Source of the DNA: Alphaproteobacteria bacterium
Lineage (GTDB): Bacteria > Pseudomonadota > Alphaproteobacteria > Rhizobiales > Rhizobiaceae
NCBI GenBank assembly: GCA_016861165.1
Contig: BOKV01000018.1
Location: 1 to 64,000, forward strand
DNA length: 64,000 nucleotides
Direction: 5' to 3'
Below, piece after piece: positions 1 to 8,927 of this stretch. How positions within the stretch are numbered: the first letter of the stretch is position 1; the number at the start of each line of letters is the position of its first letter. The position numbers were made by a program, and so were the translations under genes. Under the pieces are notes generated by a model, which saw nothing but the letters and a program-made list of their open reading frames with translations, ran no database searches and was not told the origin of the DNA.

Positions 1-186
1 AAGAGCTTCGCCGACCCGGCCGCGCTGATCGCCTGGATCGGCGAGCAGTCGTCGCTGGCGAGGGTCCGGCCGGACCAGTCGATCGTCGTCCAGCGCGACT
101 GGGAGAGCGCCGACAAGCGGCTGCGGGGCGTCGCCGTGGTCATGACCCGGCTGGCGCAGATGGCCGCCGCCGCGCAAAAGGGCTGA
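1..186 (+). CDS. mfd: Transcription-repair coupling factor Mfd, C-terminal end (partial)
   Basis: The first 61 codons of the window are open and end in TGA. They read as the extreme C-terminus of an Mfd-type protein: a segment of the form RVRPDQSIVVQRDW followed by an amphipathic helix (MTRLAQMAAAAQK). In alphaproteobacterial Mfd the last residues follow this LRPD..V..RDW pattern. Mfd is the ATP-dependent translocase that removes stalled RNA polymerase and recruits UvrA. The helicase and RNAP-interacting domains lie outside the window, so the call rests on a short tail and on the typical position upstream of small Hyphomicrobiales genes. Confidence 0.7.
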   Translation, partial: KSFADPAALIAWIGEQSSLARVRPDQSIVVQRDWESADKRLRGVAVVMTRLAQMAAAAQKG

Positions 187-383
187 TCGCCGGTTCAGGA
201 TATTTTGTTGGCGAGGGCGGGCGGACCCCCCATATCTGGAGACAAGGGGAGTGTGACGAGCCCCGCCGCCAGAAAGATCAAGGAAAGGACGTTTGGATGG
301 CGAGCACGTCGGAACGGCCGGAGACGGCAGGCTGAGGGTCACGCATGCGCGACCACCTGCGGCATCCGGCAGGAGGTAGCGAA

Positions 384-716
384 ATGTGGACCACGCTTGC
401 AAGGAAACTGGCCGCTGCGGCGACGCTGGGCGTGCTCATCGTCACCGCCGCACCGCTGGCGGCCCAGGCCCAGATCGTGCGGTGCGCGCCACGCGCCGAC
501 CTTGTCGACCTGCTGGCGCGCAGCTACCAGGAGCGCCAGAGCGGCGTCGGCCTCGTCAATGCCAAGACCGTGTTCGAGCTGTTCGTCGCGCCGAGCGGCA
601 GCTGGACGGCGATCGTCAGCGACACGCGCGGCGTGAGCTGTGTCGTCGGGACGGGGGCCGAGTGGCACGAGATCGAGGCCGAGGCGGCGCCCGCCGCGCC
701 GGGCGAGGTGTTCTGA
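384..716 (+). CDS. Small secreted hypothetical protein
   Basis: A 110-residue protein starts at an ATG preceded by a strong AGGAGGT ribosome-binding site about 6 bases upstream, so I prefer this to the upstream in-frame ATG at 345. The first 30 residues (positively charged MWTTLARK, hydrophobic core, AQAQ) form a Sec signal peptide. The mature part has two cysteines (IVRCAPRADLV and GVSCVVG), which could form a periplasmic disulfide, and ends in an acidic/alanine tail. Proteins of this type often sit next to mfd in Hyphomicrobiales, but I know of no assigned function. Confidence 0.75.
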   Translation: MWTTLARKLAAAATLGVLIVTAAPLAAQAQIVRCAPRADLVDLLARSYQERQSGVGLVNAKTVFELFVAPSGSWTAIVSDTRGVSCVVGTGAEWHEIEAEAAPAAPGEVF

Positions 717-731
717 CCTCGGCGAAGACCC

Positions 732-1418
732 TCAGCCGGCGGCGTGGCCGGCGTCCTCGCGGCGCGCGGCCGCCGCCTGGCCGATCGCCTGGGCGAGAAC
801 CTCGGGCGGCTGGGCGCCCATCACCGCGTAGCGCCGGTCGATGATGAAGCAGGGCACGCCGGTAACGCCCATGCGCTGGGCGGCGGCAATCTCCTGGCGG
901 ACGGTCTCGCGGTCGTCGTCGCCAGCCAGCAGTTCGCACACCAGGGCGCGATCCATGCCCGCATCCTCGGCGATGGCGGCCAGCAGGTCGCGGTCGCCGA
1001 CATCGGCGCCCTCGACGAAATAGAGTTCGAACAGGCGCGTGACCACCCGGTCCTGGACCTCGGCGCCGACGCCGCCGGCCCAGCGGATCAGCCGGTGGGC
1101 GTCGAGCGTGTTGGGCGCGACGGCGATTGCGTCGAAGTCGAAGGCGATACCGACCTCCCGACCCAATCGCACCAGGCGGTCATGGGCGGGGCGGATGCGT
1201 TCCAGGCTGCCGAACTTGTCCTCGAGATAGCGTTTGCGGTCCTTGCCTCCGGCCGGCAGGGTCGGGTCGAGCTGGAACGGCCGCCAGCGGATATTGGCCG
1301 CGATCCCGTCGAGTCCGGCAACCGCCATCTCCAGATGGCGCTTGCCGACGAAGCACCACGGGCACATCACGTCGGAGACGACATCGATGTCGACGCTGAT
1401 GGCGGGCTCCGTGGTCAT
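732..1418 (-). CDS. DsbA family oxidoreductase (FrnE/2-hydroxychromene-2-carboxylate isomerase-like)
   Basis: A 228-residue cytoplasmic thioredoxin-fold protein of the DsbA/FrnE group. The redox motif CPWC lies near residue 18 (SDVMCPWCFVGK), and the cis-proline loop (GVTGVPCFII) lies near residue 185, with a further cysteine beside the proline. There is no signal peptide, which separates it from periplasmic DsbA. The start ATG has an AGGGAG ribosome-binding site. It lies 20 bp downstream of the oligopeptide-binding protein gene on the same strand, so the two are probably cotranscribed. Likely role: cytosolic dithiol/disulfide exchange or oxidative-stress protection. The substrate cannot be read from the sequence. 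Confidence 0.9.
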   Translation of the reverse strand: MTTEPAISVDIDVVSDVMCPWCFVGKRHLEMAVAGLDGIAANIRWRPFQLDPTLPAGGKDRKRYLEDKFGSLERIRPAHDRLVRLGREVGIAFDFDAIAVAPNTLDAHRLIRWAGGVGAEVQDRVVTRLFELYFVEGADVGDRDLLAAIAEDAGMDRALVCELLAGDDDRETVRQEIAAAQRMGVTGVPCFIIDRRYAVMGAQPPEVLAQAIGQAAAARREDAGHAAG

Positions 1419-1438
1419 CGACGTCTCCCTGACCCTTT

Positions 1439-3286
1439 CTACTTCGCCCGGCCGTCCCACCAGGCCGGCATCTGATAGCCGTAGACGGACGTATATTCCG
1501 GATGGGCGAGATGCGTCCAGCTCGCCACCCACTGCTCGCCGAGATGGTAGAGCGGCACGACATAGTGGCCCGAAATCAGCACGCGGTCGAGTGCGCGCAC
1601 CGCCGCGGTGAAGTCCTCGGCGCCGCGGGCCTGCAGCAGGGCGCCGATCATGGCGTCGATGGCGGGATCGGCGGCGCCGGCGAAGTTGAAGCTGCCCGGC
1701 GTGTCGCGCGAAGCCGAACTCCAGCGGAAGGTCTGCTCGATGCCGGGCGAGAGCGACGCCGAATAGCTGGCGATGACCATGTCGTAGTCGAAATCCTGCA
1801 GCCGGCGCTGGTACTGGGCATCGTCGACGCCGCGCAGGCTGACGGCAACGCCCAGTGCCTCGAGCGAGCGGCGATAGGCGATGGCGAGGCGCTCTTCGCT
1901 CTCGGAGCGGGTCAGGATCTCGAAGGCGAGCGGCTGGCCGGCGGCGCCGGCCAGGCGGTCGCCGGCGCGGCGGAACCCGACCTCGCCGAGCAGGTCGAAG
2001 GCGGCCTTCAGCACCTTGCGGTCGCGTCCCGAGCCGTTGGTGACCGGTGGCGCCCAGCGGCCGTCCATCACCGCCGGGCTCACCGCTTGCGGGAAGGCGG
2101 CAAGTAGCGTCCGCTCGCGCTCGCCGGCCGGCCGGCCCAACGCCGACAGCTCCGAGCCGTGCCAGAAGCTGCCGGTGCGCCGGTAGGCATCGAAGAACAG
2201 GTTCTTGTTGACCCATTCGAAATCGAAGACCATGGCCAGCGCCTCGCGCACGCGGCGGTCGGCAAAGACCGGCCGTCGGGTGTTGAAGACGAAGCCGGTC
2301 ATTCCGGCGGGAGTGCGGACGGGGAAGGTCTCCTTGCGCACGCGTCCGTCGGCGACGGCGGGGAAGTCGTAGGCGCGGCGCCACTGGGCCGGGTCGCCCT
2401 CGTAGTTGACGTCGAACAGGCCCTTCTTGAACGCCTCGAACTGGGCCTGGGCCGAGCCGAAATATTCGACGCTGATGCGGTCGAAATTGAACAGGCCCCG
2501 CATCACCGGCAGGTCCCTTGCCCACCAGTCGGGGTCGCGCCGGAAGACAACGCGGCTGCCGGCCTCGACCTGGTCGACCAGATAGGGACCGCTGCCGACG
2601 GGCGGCGCGAGCGTCGAACCGGCGAAGGTCTCGCGGTCGGTGGCGTGCCTGGGCAGCACCGGGCTGATGGCGACGATCAGCGGGAACTCGCGGTCGGACT
2701 GGTCGTTGAAGGTGAAGCGCACCGACCGGTCGCCAGTCTTGTCGATGCGCTCGATCTTCTGCATGCGGCTGCTGTAGGGCGGGCGGCCGTGCTCGGTCAG
2801 GATGTCGTAGGTGAAGATGACATCCTCCGGTGTCACCGGCGTGCCGTCGGACCAGCGTGCGGCGGGATTGAGGTGGAACTCGATCCAGGAGCGGTCGTCC
2901 GGCATGGCGACGCTTTCGGCGAGATAGCCATAGAGCGTGAACGGCTCGTCGGCCGAGCGGAACATCAGGCTCTGATAGACCAGGTTGCCGATCTGCGGGT
3001 CGTTCCAGATGCCGCGGGCGGTGGTGCGCATGCTTTGCAGGATGAACGGGTTGAGCGAATCGAAGGTACCGACCACGCCATAGGCAATGGCACCGCCCTT
3101 GGGCGCCCGCGGATCGGCATAGGGCAGGTGGGCGAAGTCCGGCGCCAGTGCCGGTTCGCCATGCATGGCGATGGCATGGACCGGTTCGAGCGCATGCGCC
3201 GGCGCCGCCGCCATGAGAAGGCACGCGCACAGCAGCATCGTCGTGGCGGACAGTCGGTCTAGTGTCGTGGAGATCGCAACCGTCAC
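1439..3286 (-). CDS. Extracellular solute-binding protein, family 5 (YejA-like oligopeptide/microcin C type)
   Basis: A 615-residue periplasmic binding protein. I start it at a GTG (3286) with a GGAGAAG ribosome-binding site, giving a signal peptide (TTMLLCACLLMAAAPAHA). The mature protein shows SBP_bac_5 signatures: YADPRAPKGGAIAYG, the FNPAARWSDGTPVTPEDV-like entry segment and VREALAMVFDFEWVNKNLFF. The last is typical of YejA, which binds peptides for the YejABEF importer. No cognate permease or ATPase genes flank it, so it is an orphan receptor that must use a transporter encoded elsewhere. It is the first gene of a two-gene operon with the DsbA-like gene. Confidence 0.9.
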   Translation of the reverse strand: MTVAISTTLDRLSATTMLLCACLLMAAAPAHALEPVHAIAMHGEPALAPDFAHLPYADPRAPKGGAIAYGVVGTFDSLNPFILQSMRTTARGIWNDPQIGNLVYQSLMFRSADEPFTLYGYLAESVAMPDDRSWIEFHLNPAARWSDGTPVTPEDVIFTYDILTEHGRPPYSSRMQKIERIDKTGDRSVRFTFNDQSDREFPLIVAISPVLPRHATDRETFAGSTLAPPVGSGPYLVDQVEAGSRVVFRRDPDWWARDLPVMRGLFNFDRISVEYFGSAQAQFEAFKKGLFDVNYEGDPAQWRRAYDFPAVADGRVRKETFPVRTPAGMTGFVFNTRRPVFADRRVREALAMVFDFEWVNKNLFFDAYRRTGSFWHGSELSALGRPAGERERTLLAAFPQAVSPAVMDGRWAPPVTNGSGRDRKVLKAAFDLLGEVGFRRAGDRLAGAAGQPLAFEILTRSESEERLAIAYRRSLEALGVAVSLRGVDDAQYQRRLQDFDYDMVIASYSASLSPGIEQTFRWSSASRDTPGSFNFAGAADPAIDAMIGALLQARGAEDFTAAVRALDRVLISGHYVVPLYHLGEQWVASWTHLAHPEYTSVYGYQMPAWWDGRAK

Positions 3287-3539
3287 TTGTCTTCTCCGTT
3301 CGCTGGCGGGCGGCTGCCGCCGGGCAGGTGCGGCGAATCTAGCATGATCGGCGCCCGCCGGCCGAATCGGTCTGGAAAAAAACGATGGTCTATGCAAGGG
3401 AAGGCGCGCTGTGCGGCCACGTTGCTGCCAAGATTGTGGTTTCGAAGGTCCGGGCCCGTTCGAGGCGCTGAAGCAAAGCGCGGATGGCCGCGCGAGCACG
3501 AACGGGACAGCTGGACCGATGGTTCCGAAAGGCGTGTCG

Positions 3540-4151
3540 ATGAAATTCCCCTTTGCATTCATGTCGGTGGCCGCCGCCTTGCTGCTGGCTGGCGCGGCGC
3601 CGTCGGCCGAGGCGCAGCAGCAGCCGCCAACCAATGGCTGGTTCAAGGTCTGCGCCAAGCAGGAAGACAACGACATCTGCAACGTTCAGTTCCAGTCGGT
3701 GGCCAATACCGGCCAGCTCGTCACCGCCATCTCGCTGTTGGAGATCACCGGCAAGATCAACCGCAAGTCGCTGCAGGTCACCGTCCCGACGGGCCGGCTG
3801 ATCGGCCCCGGCGTCAAGCTCAGGGTCGACGACAAGAAGGAGCTGACTCTGCCCTATTTCGTCTGCGTGCCGCAGACCTGCATCGCCGAGGTGCCGCTCG
3901 ACGACGCGCTCGTCGCGATGTTCAAGGGCGGCAACATGCTGACGGCCACCTCGACCAACTTCCAGAACCGGCCAAACCCGGTGCAGATCACGCTTGAAGG
4001 CTTCACGGCCGCTTTCGATGGGGCCCCGCTGCAGCAGGACGAACTGCAAGCGCGCCAGCGCCAGCTTCAGGAGGAGCTGCGCAAGAAGGCCGAGGACCAG
4101 CGCAAGCGGCTGCAGGAAGAGCAGGAAAAGGCCAAGGCCGCAGAGAACTGA
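3540..4151 (+). CDS. Invasion-associated locus B (IalB) family protein
   Basis: A 203-residue secreted protein with a signal peptide (MKFPFAFMSVAAALLLAGAAPSAEAQ) and an IalB domain: WFKVCAKQEDNDICNVQ, ISLLEI, and YFVCVPQTCIAEVPLDD, with four cysteines that probably form two disulfides. The last 35 residues are a charged, glutamine-rich coiled coil (QARQRQLQEELRKKAED...), a common C-terminal extension in rhizobial members. IalB was named for erythrocyte invasion in Bartonella, but the family is widespread in non-pathogenic Hyphomicrobiales and its biochemical role is unknown. An in-frame ATG at 3519 is an alternative start. Confidence 0.9.
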   Translation: MKFPFAFMSVAAALLLAGAAPSAEAQQQPPTNGWFKVCAKQEDNDICNVQFQSVANTGQLVTAISLLEITGKINRKSLQVTVPTGRLIGPGVKLRVDDKKELTLPYFVCVPQTCIAEVPLDDALVAMFKGGNMLTATSTNFQNRPNPVQITLEGFTAAFDGAPLQQDELQARQRQLQEELRKKAEDQRKRLQEEQEKAKAAEN

Positions 4152-4194
4152 CCGCCGGAGCGCGGCGCCGCCAGCCGCGCCAACCGCCGCGGCG

Positions 4195-4545
4195 TCAGTG
4201 GGCCAGCCCGGTCTTGGCCGCGTAGGAGCCGTCCGGCCGACGCACGAAGACCTCGTCGACCTGCGGGTGGCGGACCGGTTCCGGATTGTCGTCCTCGAGC
4301 AGATTCTGCTCGGAGACATAGGCGATATATTCGGTCTCCGCGTTTTCGGCGAACAGGTGGTAGAACGGCTGGTCCTTGCGCGGCCGGATATCTTCTGGAA
4401 TCGACTGGTACCATTCCTCGGTGTTGTCGAACTGCGGGTCGACATCGAAGATGACGCCGCGGAACGGATAGACGCGATGGCGCACGACCTGGCCAATGCG
4501 GTATTTCGCGGTGCGGACCGGCTGCATTTTCATCTGTTGCTTCAT
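4195..4545 (-). CDS. hspQ: Heat shock protein HspQ (YccV-like, hemimethylated-DNA-binding fold)
   Basis: A 116-residue protein matching HspQ over its full length: KYRIGQVVRHRVYPFRGVIFDVDPQF at the N-terminus, EEWY..IP....P.KDQPFYHLF in the middle and YVSEQNLLEDD at the end. In E. coli and Yersinia, HspQ is a small Lon specificity factor induced by heat. The gene is monocistronic, convergent with ialB and divergent from the AEC carrier gene across about 100 bp. No clear heat-shock sigma-factor promoter is visible in that gap. An in-frame ATG three codons downstream could also serve as start. Confidence 0.93.
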   Translation of the reverse strand: MKQQMKMQPVRTAKYRIGQVVRHRVYPFRGVIFDVDPQFDNTEEWYQSIPEDIRPRKDQPFYHLFAENAETEYIAYVSEQNLLEDDNPEPVRHPQVDEVFVRRPDGSYAAKTGLAH

Positions 4546-4650
4546 GGCGTTACTCTAGCGCAACGACAAGGGAATTGCTATCCGGCCTGACCGACCGGCA
4601 CTGCGTGGCTTGTCGGCTTCGATTCACGCTGACCTGGCACTATTCGCGTC

Positions 4651-5613
4651 GTGCTCGATGTCCTGTTCCTGGTACTGCCGCTGTTCGGGCTGATCCTGCT
4701 CGGCTTCGTCGCCGGCAGACTGGCCGGCCTGCCGCTGGACGGACTGGCATGGCTCAACTTCTTCGTCATCTACATCGCCCTGCCGGCGCTGTTCTTCCGC
4801 ATCCTGTCGCGCACGCCGCTGGCCGAGTTCGCCAATTTCGGCTTCATCGCGACGACCATCTTCGCCACCCTGGTGATCTTCAGCGCCACCTTCCTGGTGG
4901 CAGGGCTGCGCAATGGCGGCAACGTCGCCGAGGCGACAATCCAGGGCTTTGCCGCCGCTTACGGCAATATCGGCTACATGGGGCCACCGCTGGCGCTGGC
5001 CGCGTTCGGCCCGCAGGCGGGGGTGCCGGTCGCGCTGATCTTCTGTTTCGAGAACGCCATGCATTTCACGCTGGCGCCGTTGCTGATGGCGCTGCATGAG
5101 CGCCGGCACGCCGCCGCGGGGCGGCTCGCCGCCGAGATCGCCGGGAAGGTGTTCACCCACCCGTTCATCCTGGCGACCATCGCCGGCGTGGTCGGGGCGG
5201 CCGTGCAGGTCGAACTGCCGGCTCCTGCCGAAACGCTGCTCGACGTGCTTTCGGGCGCGGCGGCGCCGTGCGCGCTGTTCGCCATGGGGGTGACGGCGGC
5301 GCTGCGGCCGCTGAAGCGGGTGCCGCCGGAACTCGCCTATCTGCTGCCGGTCAAGCTCATCGTCCACCCGGCGCTGGTGCTGGTGCTGCTGGCGACATTG
5401 GTGCCGCAGGCCCCGCCGTTGTGGGTGGACACGGCGGTGCTGCTGGCCGCGCTGCCCAGCGCCACCAACGTGTTCGTGATCGCCCAGCAGTACCGCGCCT
5501 GGCAGGAGCGCGCCTCCAGCGTGGTGGTGCTGTCGACGGCTGCCGCGGTCGTCACCGTGACGGTCTGCATCTATCTGGCCAAGGGCGGCTATTTCGCGGC
5601 GCTGCTCGGCTGA
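4651..5613 (+). CDS. AEC family (auxin efflux carrier-type) transporter
   Basis: A 320-residue inner-membrane protein with ten predicted hydrophobic segments in two halves. It starts at GTG 4651 with LDVLFLVLPLFGLILLGFVAGRL. Family hallmarks are the FFVIYIALPALFFRIL segment in the first half and YGNIGYMGPPLALAAFG, with the Asn-Pro/Gly break typical of the bile-acid/AEC fold, in the middle; the end contains LPSATNVFVIAQQY. Bacterial members move small organic acids or amino acids, but substrates vary too much to predict here. It runs convergently into the hydroxylase gene and overlaps it by 25 bp at the 3' ends. Confidence 0.9.
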   Translation: MLDVLFLVLPLFGLILLGFVAGRLAGLPLDGLAWLNFFVIYIALPALFFRILSRTPLAEFANFGFIATTIFATLVIFSATFLVAGLRNGGNVAEATIQGFAAAYGNIGYMGPPLALAAFGPQAGVPVALIFCFENAMHFTLAPLLMALHERRHAAAGRLAAEIAGKVFTHPFILATIAGVVGAAVQVELPAPAETLLDVLSGAAAPCALFAMGVTAALRPLKRVPPELAYLLPVKLIVHPALVLVLLATLVPQAPPLWVDTAVLLAALPSATNVFVIAQQYRAWQERASSVVVLSTAAAVVTVTVCIYLAKGGYFAALLG

Positions 5614-6845
5614 CCGGGGCCGCGCGGACCGTCGAGCAGATGGCGCAGCTGACTGCCCGGAGCGATACCCTCGCGCATGGCGAGGCGACGCAGCGGCGCG
5701 ATGGCGCAGAGCGCGTGCAGTGCGAGGCTGCGGGCCATCTGCACGGGCAGGAACGCCGACAGCAGCGAGCGGTTCATCAGGTCGACGGAGGCCGTGCGCA
5801 GGCCGATGTCGAGGGCACGCTGACGGTGGTAGCGCTCGCCGAGGCGCGGCAGGCCGTCGCGGCCGCAGGCGCCGGCCAGCCGGTCGAGCAGTTCGACGTC
5901 GCGCAGGCCGAGGTTGAAGCCCTGGGCGCCGATCGGCGGGAACAGGTGCGCCGCTTCGCCGACCAGCACCAGCGGCCCCCGGCCGAAGCGGCGGGCGGTC
6001 ATGCCGGCCAGCGGGAAGGCCTGGATGTCGGAGACGATCCGCACCTTGCCCAGCATCGACTGCATGCGATCCTCGATCTCGCGCGCCAGCTCTGCGGGTG
6101 GCGCGGCGGCAATCCGGGCCGCCTCGCGCGGGCGCTCCACCCAGACGAGGCTCGACTGGCGTGGCCCGAGCGGCACCACGGTGAACGGACCGCTCGGCGT
6201 ATGGAATTCGGTGCTGGTGTCGTGGTGGTCGAACTCGTGCTCGAAATTGAGCACGACTGCGGTCTGCGGATAGGACCACTGGCGTTCGCCAATGCCCGAG
6301 GCACGCCGCAGCACGGAATTGCGGCCGTCAGCGGCAACGGCGAGACGGCAGTCGAGCCGACGGCCGTCGGACATCAGCAAGGTGGCGCCGTCCGGCCGGA
6401 AAACAGCGTCTTCCACCGCCGCCTGCACGAATGACATCCTGCCGGTGGCGATGGCGGCGGCACGCAGCGCCTGGCCAAGGATGTCGTTGCGGAGGTTGTG
6501 GCCGAAGGCGGCAAGGCCGATCTCGGCGGCGCGGAAGTCGGCCTGCGGGGCGCGGAACAGCCGGCCGGTGGCGTCGACGATGCGCATGGCGGCAAGCGGT
6601 GCGGCCGCGTCAGCCATCTCCTGCCAGACGCCGAGTCGATCGAGGAAGGCGACCGAACTGGCGAGCAGCGCCGTGGTGCGCAGGTCCGGCCGCGTCGGCG
6701 CCGGCGCGACGACGACGACGGAGAAGCCGCGCCCGGCAGTGGCGAGCGCCGCGGCAAGCCCGGCAAGGCCGGCGCCGGCGATGCCGATATCGGCCTCGAT
6801 CGGCGGGGCTTGGCGGCTTGCTGAAGGCCTGGTCCTGGTCGCCAT
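5589..6845 (-). CDS. UbiH/UbiF-family FAD-dependent hydroxylase
   Basis: A 418-residue class A flavoprotein monooxygenase. It has the N-terminal Rossmann motif GIAGAGLAGLAAALA (residues about 24-38), the mid-protein VAADGRNSVLRRASG (DG motif) and the second FAD motif GPLVLVGEAAHLFPPIGAQGFNLGLRD (the GD motif appears as GE). This layout is that of the ubiquinone ring hydroxylases (UbiH, UbiF, UbiL, Coq6). It most probably hydroxylates a polyprenylphenol during ubiquinone synthesis; which ring position cannot be told. The usual Asp of the GDAAH motif is Glu here, as in some alphaproteobacterial members. It diverges from pcs and overlaps the AEC gene at its 3' end. Confidence 0.88.
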   Translation of the reverse strand: MATRTRPSASRQAPPIEADIGIAGAGLAGLAAALATAGRGFSVVVVAPAPTRPDLRTTALLASSVAFLDRLGVWQEMADAAAPLAAMRIVDATGRLFRAPQADFRAAEIGLAAFGHNLRNDILGQALRAAAIATGRMSFVQAAVEDAVFRPDGATLLMSDGRRLDCRLAVAADGRNSVLRRASGIGERQWSYPQTAVVLNFEHEFDHHDTSTEFHTPSGPFTVVPLGPRQSSLVWVERPREAARIAAAPPAELAREIEDRMQSMLGKVRIVSDIQAFPLAGMTARRFGRGPLVLVGEAAHLFPPIGAQGFNLGLRDVELLDRLAGACGRDGLPRLGERYHRQRALDIGLRTASVDLMNRSLLSAFLPVQMARSLALHALCAIAPLRRLAMREGIAPGSQLRHLLDGPRGPGQPSSAAK

Positions 6846-7048
6846 GGGCCAACAATAGGGCGGGCCGCAGCCGCCCGGCAAGGGGATGCGACCTTTGGCG
6901 GCGCCGGACGAGGCCACGCCGACCGCGCCCTCCGGACCGCGCGATGGCCGCGCATGGGTCGCGCAATGCTTCCAGCTTGTAATGGCGCCACGCAAATGCC
7001 ACAACCGGACCGGCCGGGTCCGGTGCCTGGGACGGCGGCCCCCGCGGA

Positions 7049-7765
7049 GTGGTTCGACGCGTGTTCGGCATTTCCAGAAACGCCATGTGGGCATTCGGTG
7101 TGCACCTGCTGACGGCGTCGGGAGCCTTTTTTGCGTTCCTTTCGCTGGTGTCGGCCGCCGAGAAGGACTTCACCAAATCGTTCCTGTGGATGGGCATCGC
7201 GCTGTTCGTCGACGGCGTCGACGGGCCGCTGGCGCGCCGGCTGGAGGTCAAGAAGTGGTGGCCGCACTGGTCGGGCGACATGCTCGATGCGGTCGTCGAC
7301 TACGTCACCTATGTGATGATCCCAGCCTTCCTGCTCTACCAGAGCGGGCTGATGGGCCGCTACCTTTCCTTCACCTGTGCTGCCATCATCGTCATCACCA
7401 GCGCCGTCTACTATGCCGACACCCGCATGAAGACCGAGGACAGCGGCTTCAAGGGCTTTCCGGTGTGCTGGAACATGGTGGTGTTTACGCTGATGGTGGT
7501 ATCGACGTCGCCGCTGCTCTCTGCGGCGCTGGTGCTGGTGATCGCCGCGCTGACCTTCGCGCCGATCATCTTCATCCATCCGGTCAGGGTGAAGGTCATG
7601 CGCGAGTGGACGCTCGGCGTGCTCGGCGCCTGGCTCGCGGCCGCGCTGATCTCGCTCTACTATGACCTCGACAGCCCGCTGTGGGTCGATGTCGTGCTCG
7701 CGCTGAGCAGTCTCTATCTCTTCTGCGTCGGATTCGTGCTGCAGGTGCTCGGCAAGCTGCGCTGA
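7049..7765 (+). CDS. pcs: Phosphatidylcholine synthase
   Basis: A 238-residue integral membrane protein of the CDP-alcohol phosphatidyltransferase family, starting at GTG 7049. The active-site signature is DG-x2-AR followed, after the longer spacer typical of Pcs, by G-x3-D-x3-D (DGVDGPLARRLEVKK...SGDMLDAVVDYVTY). About eight hydrophobic segments follow. Pcs condenses choline directly with CDP-diacylglycerol in the inner membrane to make phosphatidylcholine, a route found in rhizobia, Brucella and related bacteria. It therefore implies choline uptake by this organism. The gene is alone, upstream of the terC-like gene by 40 bp. Confidence 0.93.
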   Translation: MVRRVFGISRNAMWAFGVHLLTASGAFFAFLSLVSAAEKDFTKSFLWMGIALFVDGVDGPLARRLEVKKWWPHWSGDMLDAVVDYVTYVMIPAFLLYQSGLMGRYLSFTCAAIIVITSAVYYADTRMKTEDSGFKGFPVCWNMVVFTLMVVSTSPLLSAALVLVIAALTFAPIIFIHPVRVKVMREWTLGVLGAWLAAALISLYYDLDSPLWVDVVLALSSLYLFCVGFVLQVLGKLR

Positions 7766-7805
7766 CCCCTCCCGATCCCATCATCTTCAACGACAGGACA
7801 AGCTG

Positions 7806-8531
7806 ATGACGGAGCTGCTTCTGAACCCGAATGTGTGGATGGCGTTCGCGACGCTGACGGTGATGGAGATCGTGCTCGGCATCGACAACATCGTCTTCAT
7901 CTCGGTGATCGTGTCACGCCTGCCCGAGGCGCAGGCCAAGCGCGCCCGCCAGATCGGGCTGTCGCTGGCGCTCATCTTCCGCATCATCATGCTGATGGCG
8001 CTCACCTGGCTGCTCGGCCTGTCGCAGCCGGTTTTTGAACTGCTCGGCCACCCAGTCTCCTGGCGCGACATCATCCTTGGCGTTGGCGGCCTGTTCCTGC
8101 TCTACAAGGCGACGGCCGAGATCCACTCGGAGGTCGAAGGGGATACGCACGAGCAGGCGGCCGTGCGCGGCACGAGCCATTCGTTCAACTGGATCATCGG
8201 CCAGATCATTGTCATCGACATCGTTTTCTCGGTCGACAGCATCGTGACCGCGATCGGCATGGCCCAGCATGTCGAGGTGATGATCGCCGCCGTCGTCATC
8301 GCGATGATCGTCATGTACACGGCCTCGGGCATGATCGCCGAGTTCATCAAGGCGAATCCGACGATCAAGATGCTGGCGCTGTCCTTTCTGCTGCTGATCG
8401 GTGTGTCGCTGGTCGCCGACGGCGTCGGCTTCCACATCCCGCGCGGCTACATCTATTTCGCGATGGCCTTTTCGGCCTTCGTCGAGATCGTCAATATCAG
8501 GGTGAGGAACCGCCGGCAGCGGGCGGTCTAG
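7806..8531 (+). CDS. TerC family integral membrane protein (YgdQ/YkoY type)
   Basis: A 241-residue protein with seven predicted membrane spans and the TerC hallmarks MEIVLGIDNIVFISV in span 2 and IVIDIVFSVDSIVTAIGM in the second half, each with membrane acidic residues typical of metal-ion handling. The C-terminus is short and basic (VRNRRQRAV), so this is the short YgdQ-type form without CBS or CorC domains. TerC relatives are linked to tellurite resistance and, in other bacteria, to manganese efflux or metallation of secreted proteins. Its TAG stop overlaps the stop of sciP on the other strand. Confidence 0.9.
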   Translation: MTELLLNPNVWMAFATLTVMEIVLGIDNIVFISVIVSRLPEAQAKRARQIGLSLALIFRIIMLMALTWLLGLSQPVFELLGHPVSWRDIILGVGGLFLLYKATAEIHSEVEGDTHEQAAVRGTSHSFNWIIGQIIVIDIVFSVDSIVTAIGMAQHVEVMIAAVVIAMIVMYTASGMIAEFIKANPTIKMLALSFLLLIGVSLVADGVGFHIPRGYIYFAMAFSAFVEIVNIRVRNRRQRAV

Positions 8532-8815
8532 TACTGGGGATGGCCGCGATAGTCCTGGATGCGGGTGGTGCGCAGGCCGGCGAGGCCGTGCGCGTCGATG
8601 GCCGACTGCCAGGAGAGGAATTCCTCGACGGTGAGCGTGTAGCGTTCGCAGGCCTCGTCGAGAGAAAGCAGGCCGCCGCGCACGGCGGCGACCACCTCGG
8701 CCTTGCGGCGGATGACCCAGCGTCGAGTGGTGGCCGGCGGCAAGTCGGCAATGGTCAGCGGGCTGCCGTCGGGCCCGATGACGTATTTGACACGGGGTCT
8801 GATCTGATCGGTCAT
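8528..8815 (-). CDS. sciP: CtrA inhibitor SciP (DUF1153)
   Basis: A 95-residue helix-turn-helix protein identical in layout to Caulobacter SciP: RVKYVIGPDGSPLTIADLPP at the N-terminus, then TTRRWVIRRKAEVVAAVRGGLLSLDEACERY and LTVEEFLSWQ. SciP binds the master cell-cycle regulator CtrA and blocks transcription of CtrA targets; it is restricted to alphaproteobacteria, which supports the taxonomic placement. I use the ATG at 8815 rather than the start ten codons upstream because family members begin at this point. It is convergent with the terC-like gene, sharing the last bases. Confidence 0.94.
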   Translation of the reverse strand: MTDQIRPRVKYVIGPDGSPLTIADLPPATTRRWVIRRKAEVVAAVRGGLLSLDEACERYTLTVEEFLSWQSAIDAHGLAGLRTTRIQDYRGHPQY

Positions 8816-8927
8816 ACCTGTACTCACAACACACTCGACCAACACCGCGCAGCCTAGGCGTTTTGCCTTAAATTTTGGCTAAGGGGGCAGTTACAATTGA
8901 GTAAGATTTGCCAGACGCGGGGGCGCG

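Noticed and set aside
1439..3682. Frame extension of the oligopeptide-binding protein to 3682
   Set aside because: The added 132 codons overlap ialB on the other strand and lack a signal peptide; GTG 3286 has a good ribosome-binding site and gives one.
4637..4655. TGGCAC-like sequence resembling a sigma-54 promoter before the AEC gene
   Set aside because: The second element reads GT rather than GC at the required ten-base spacing, and it overlaps the start codon.
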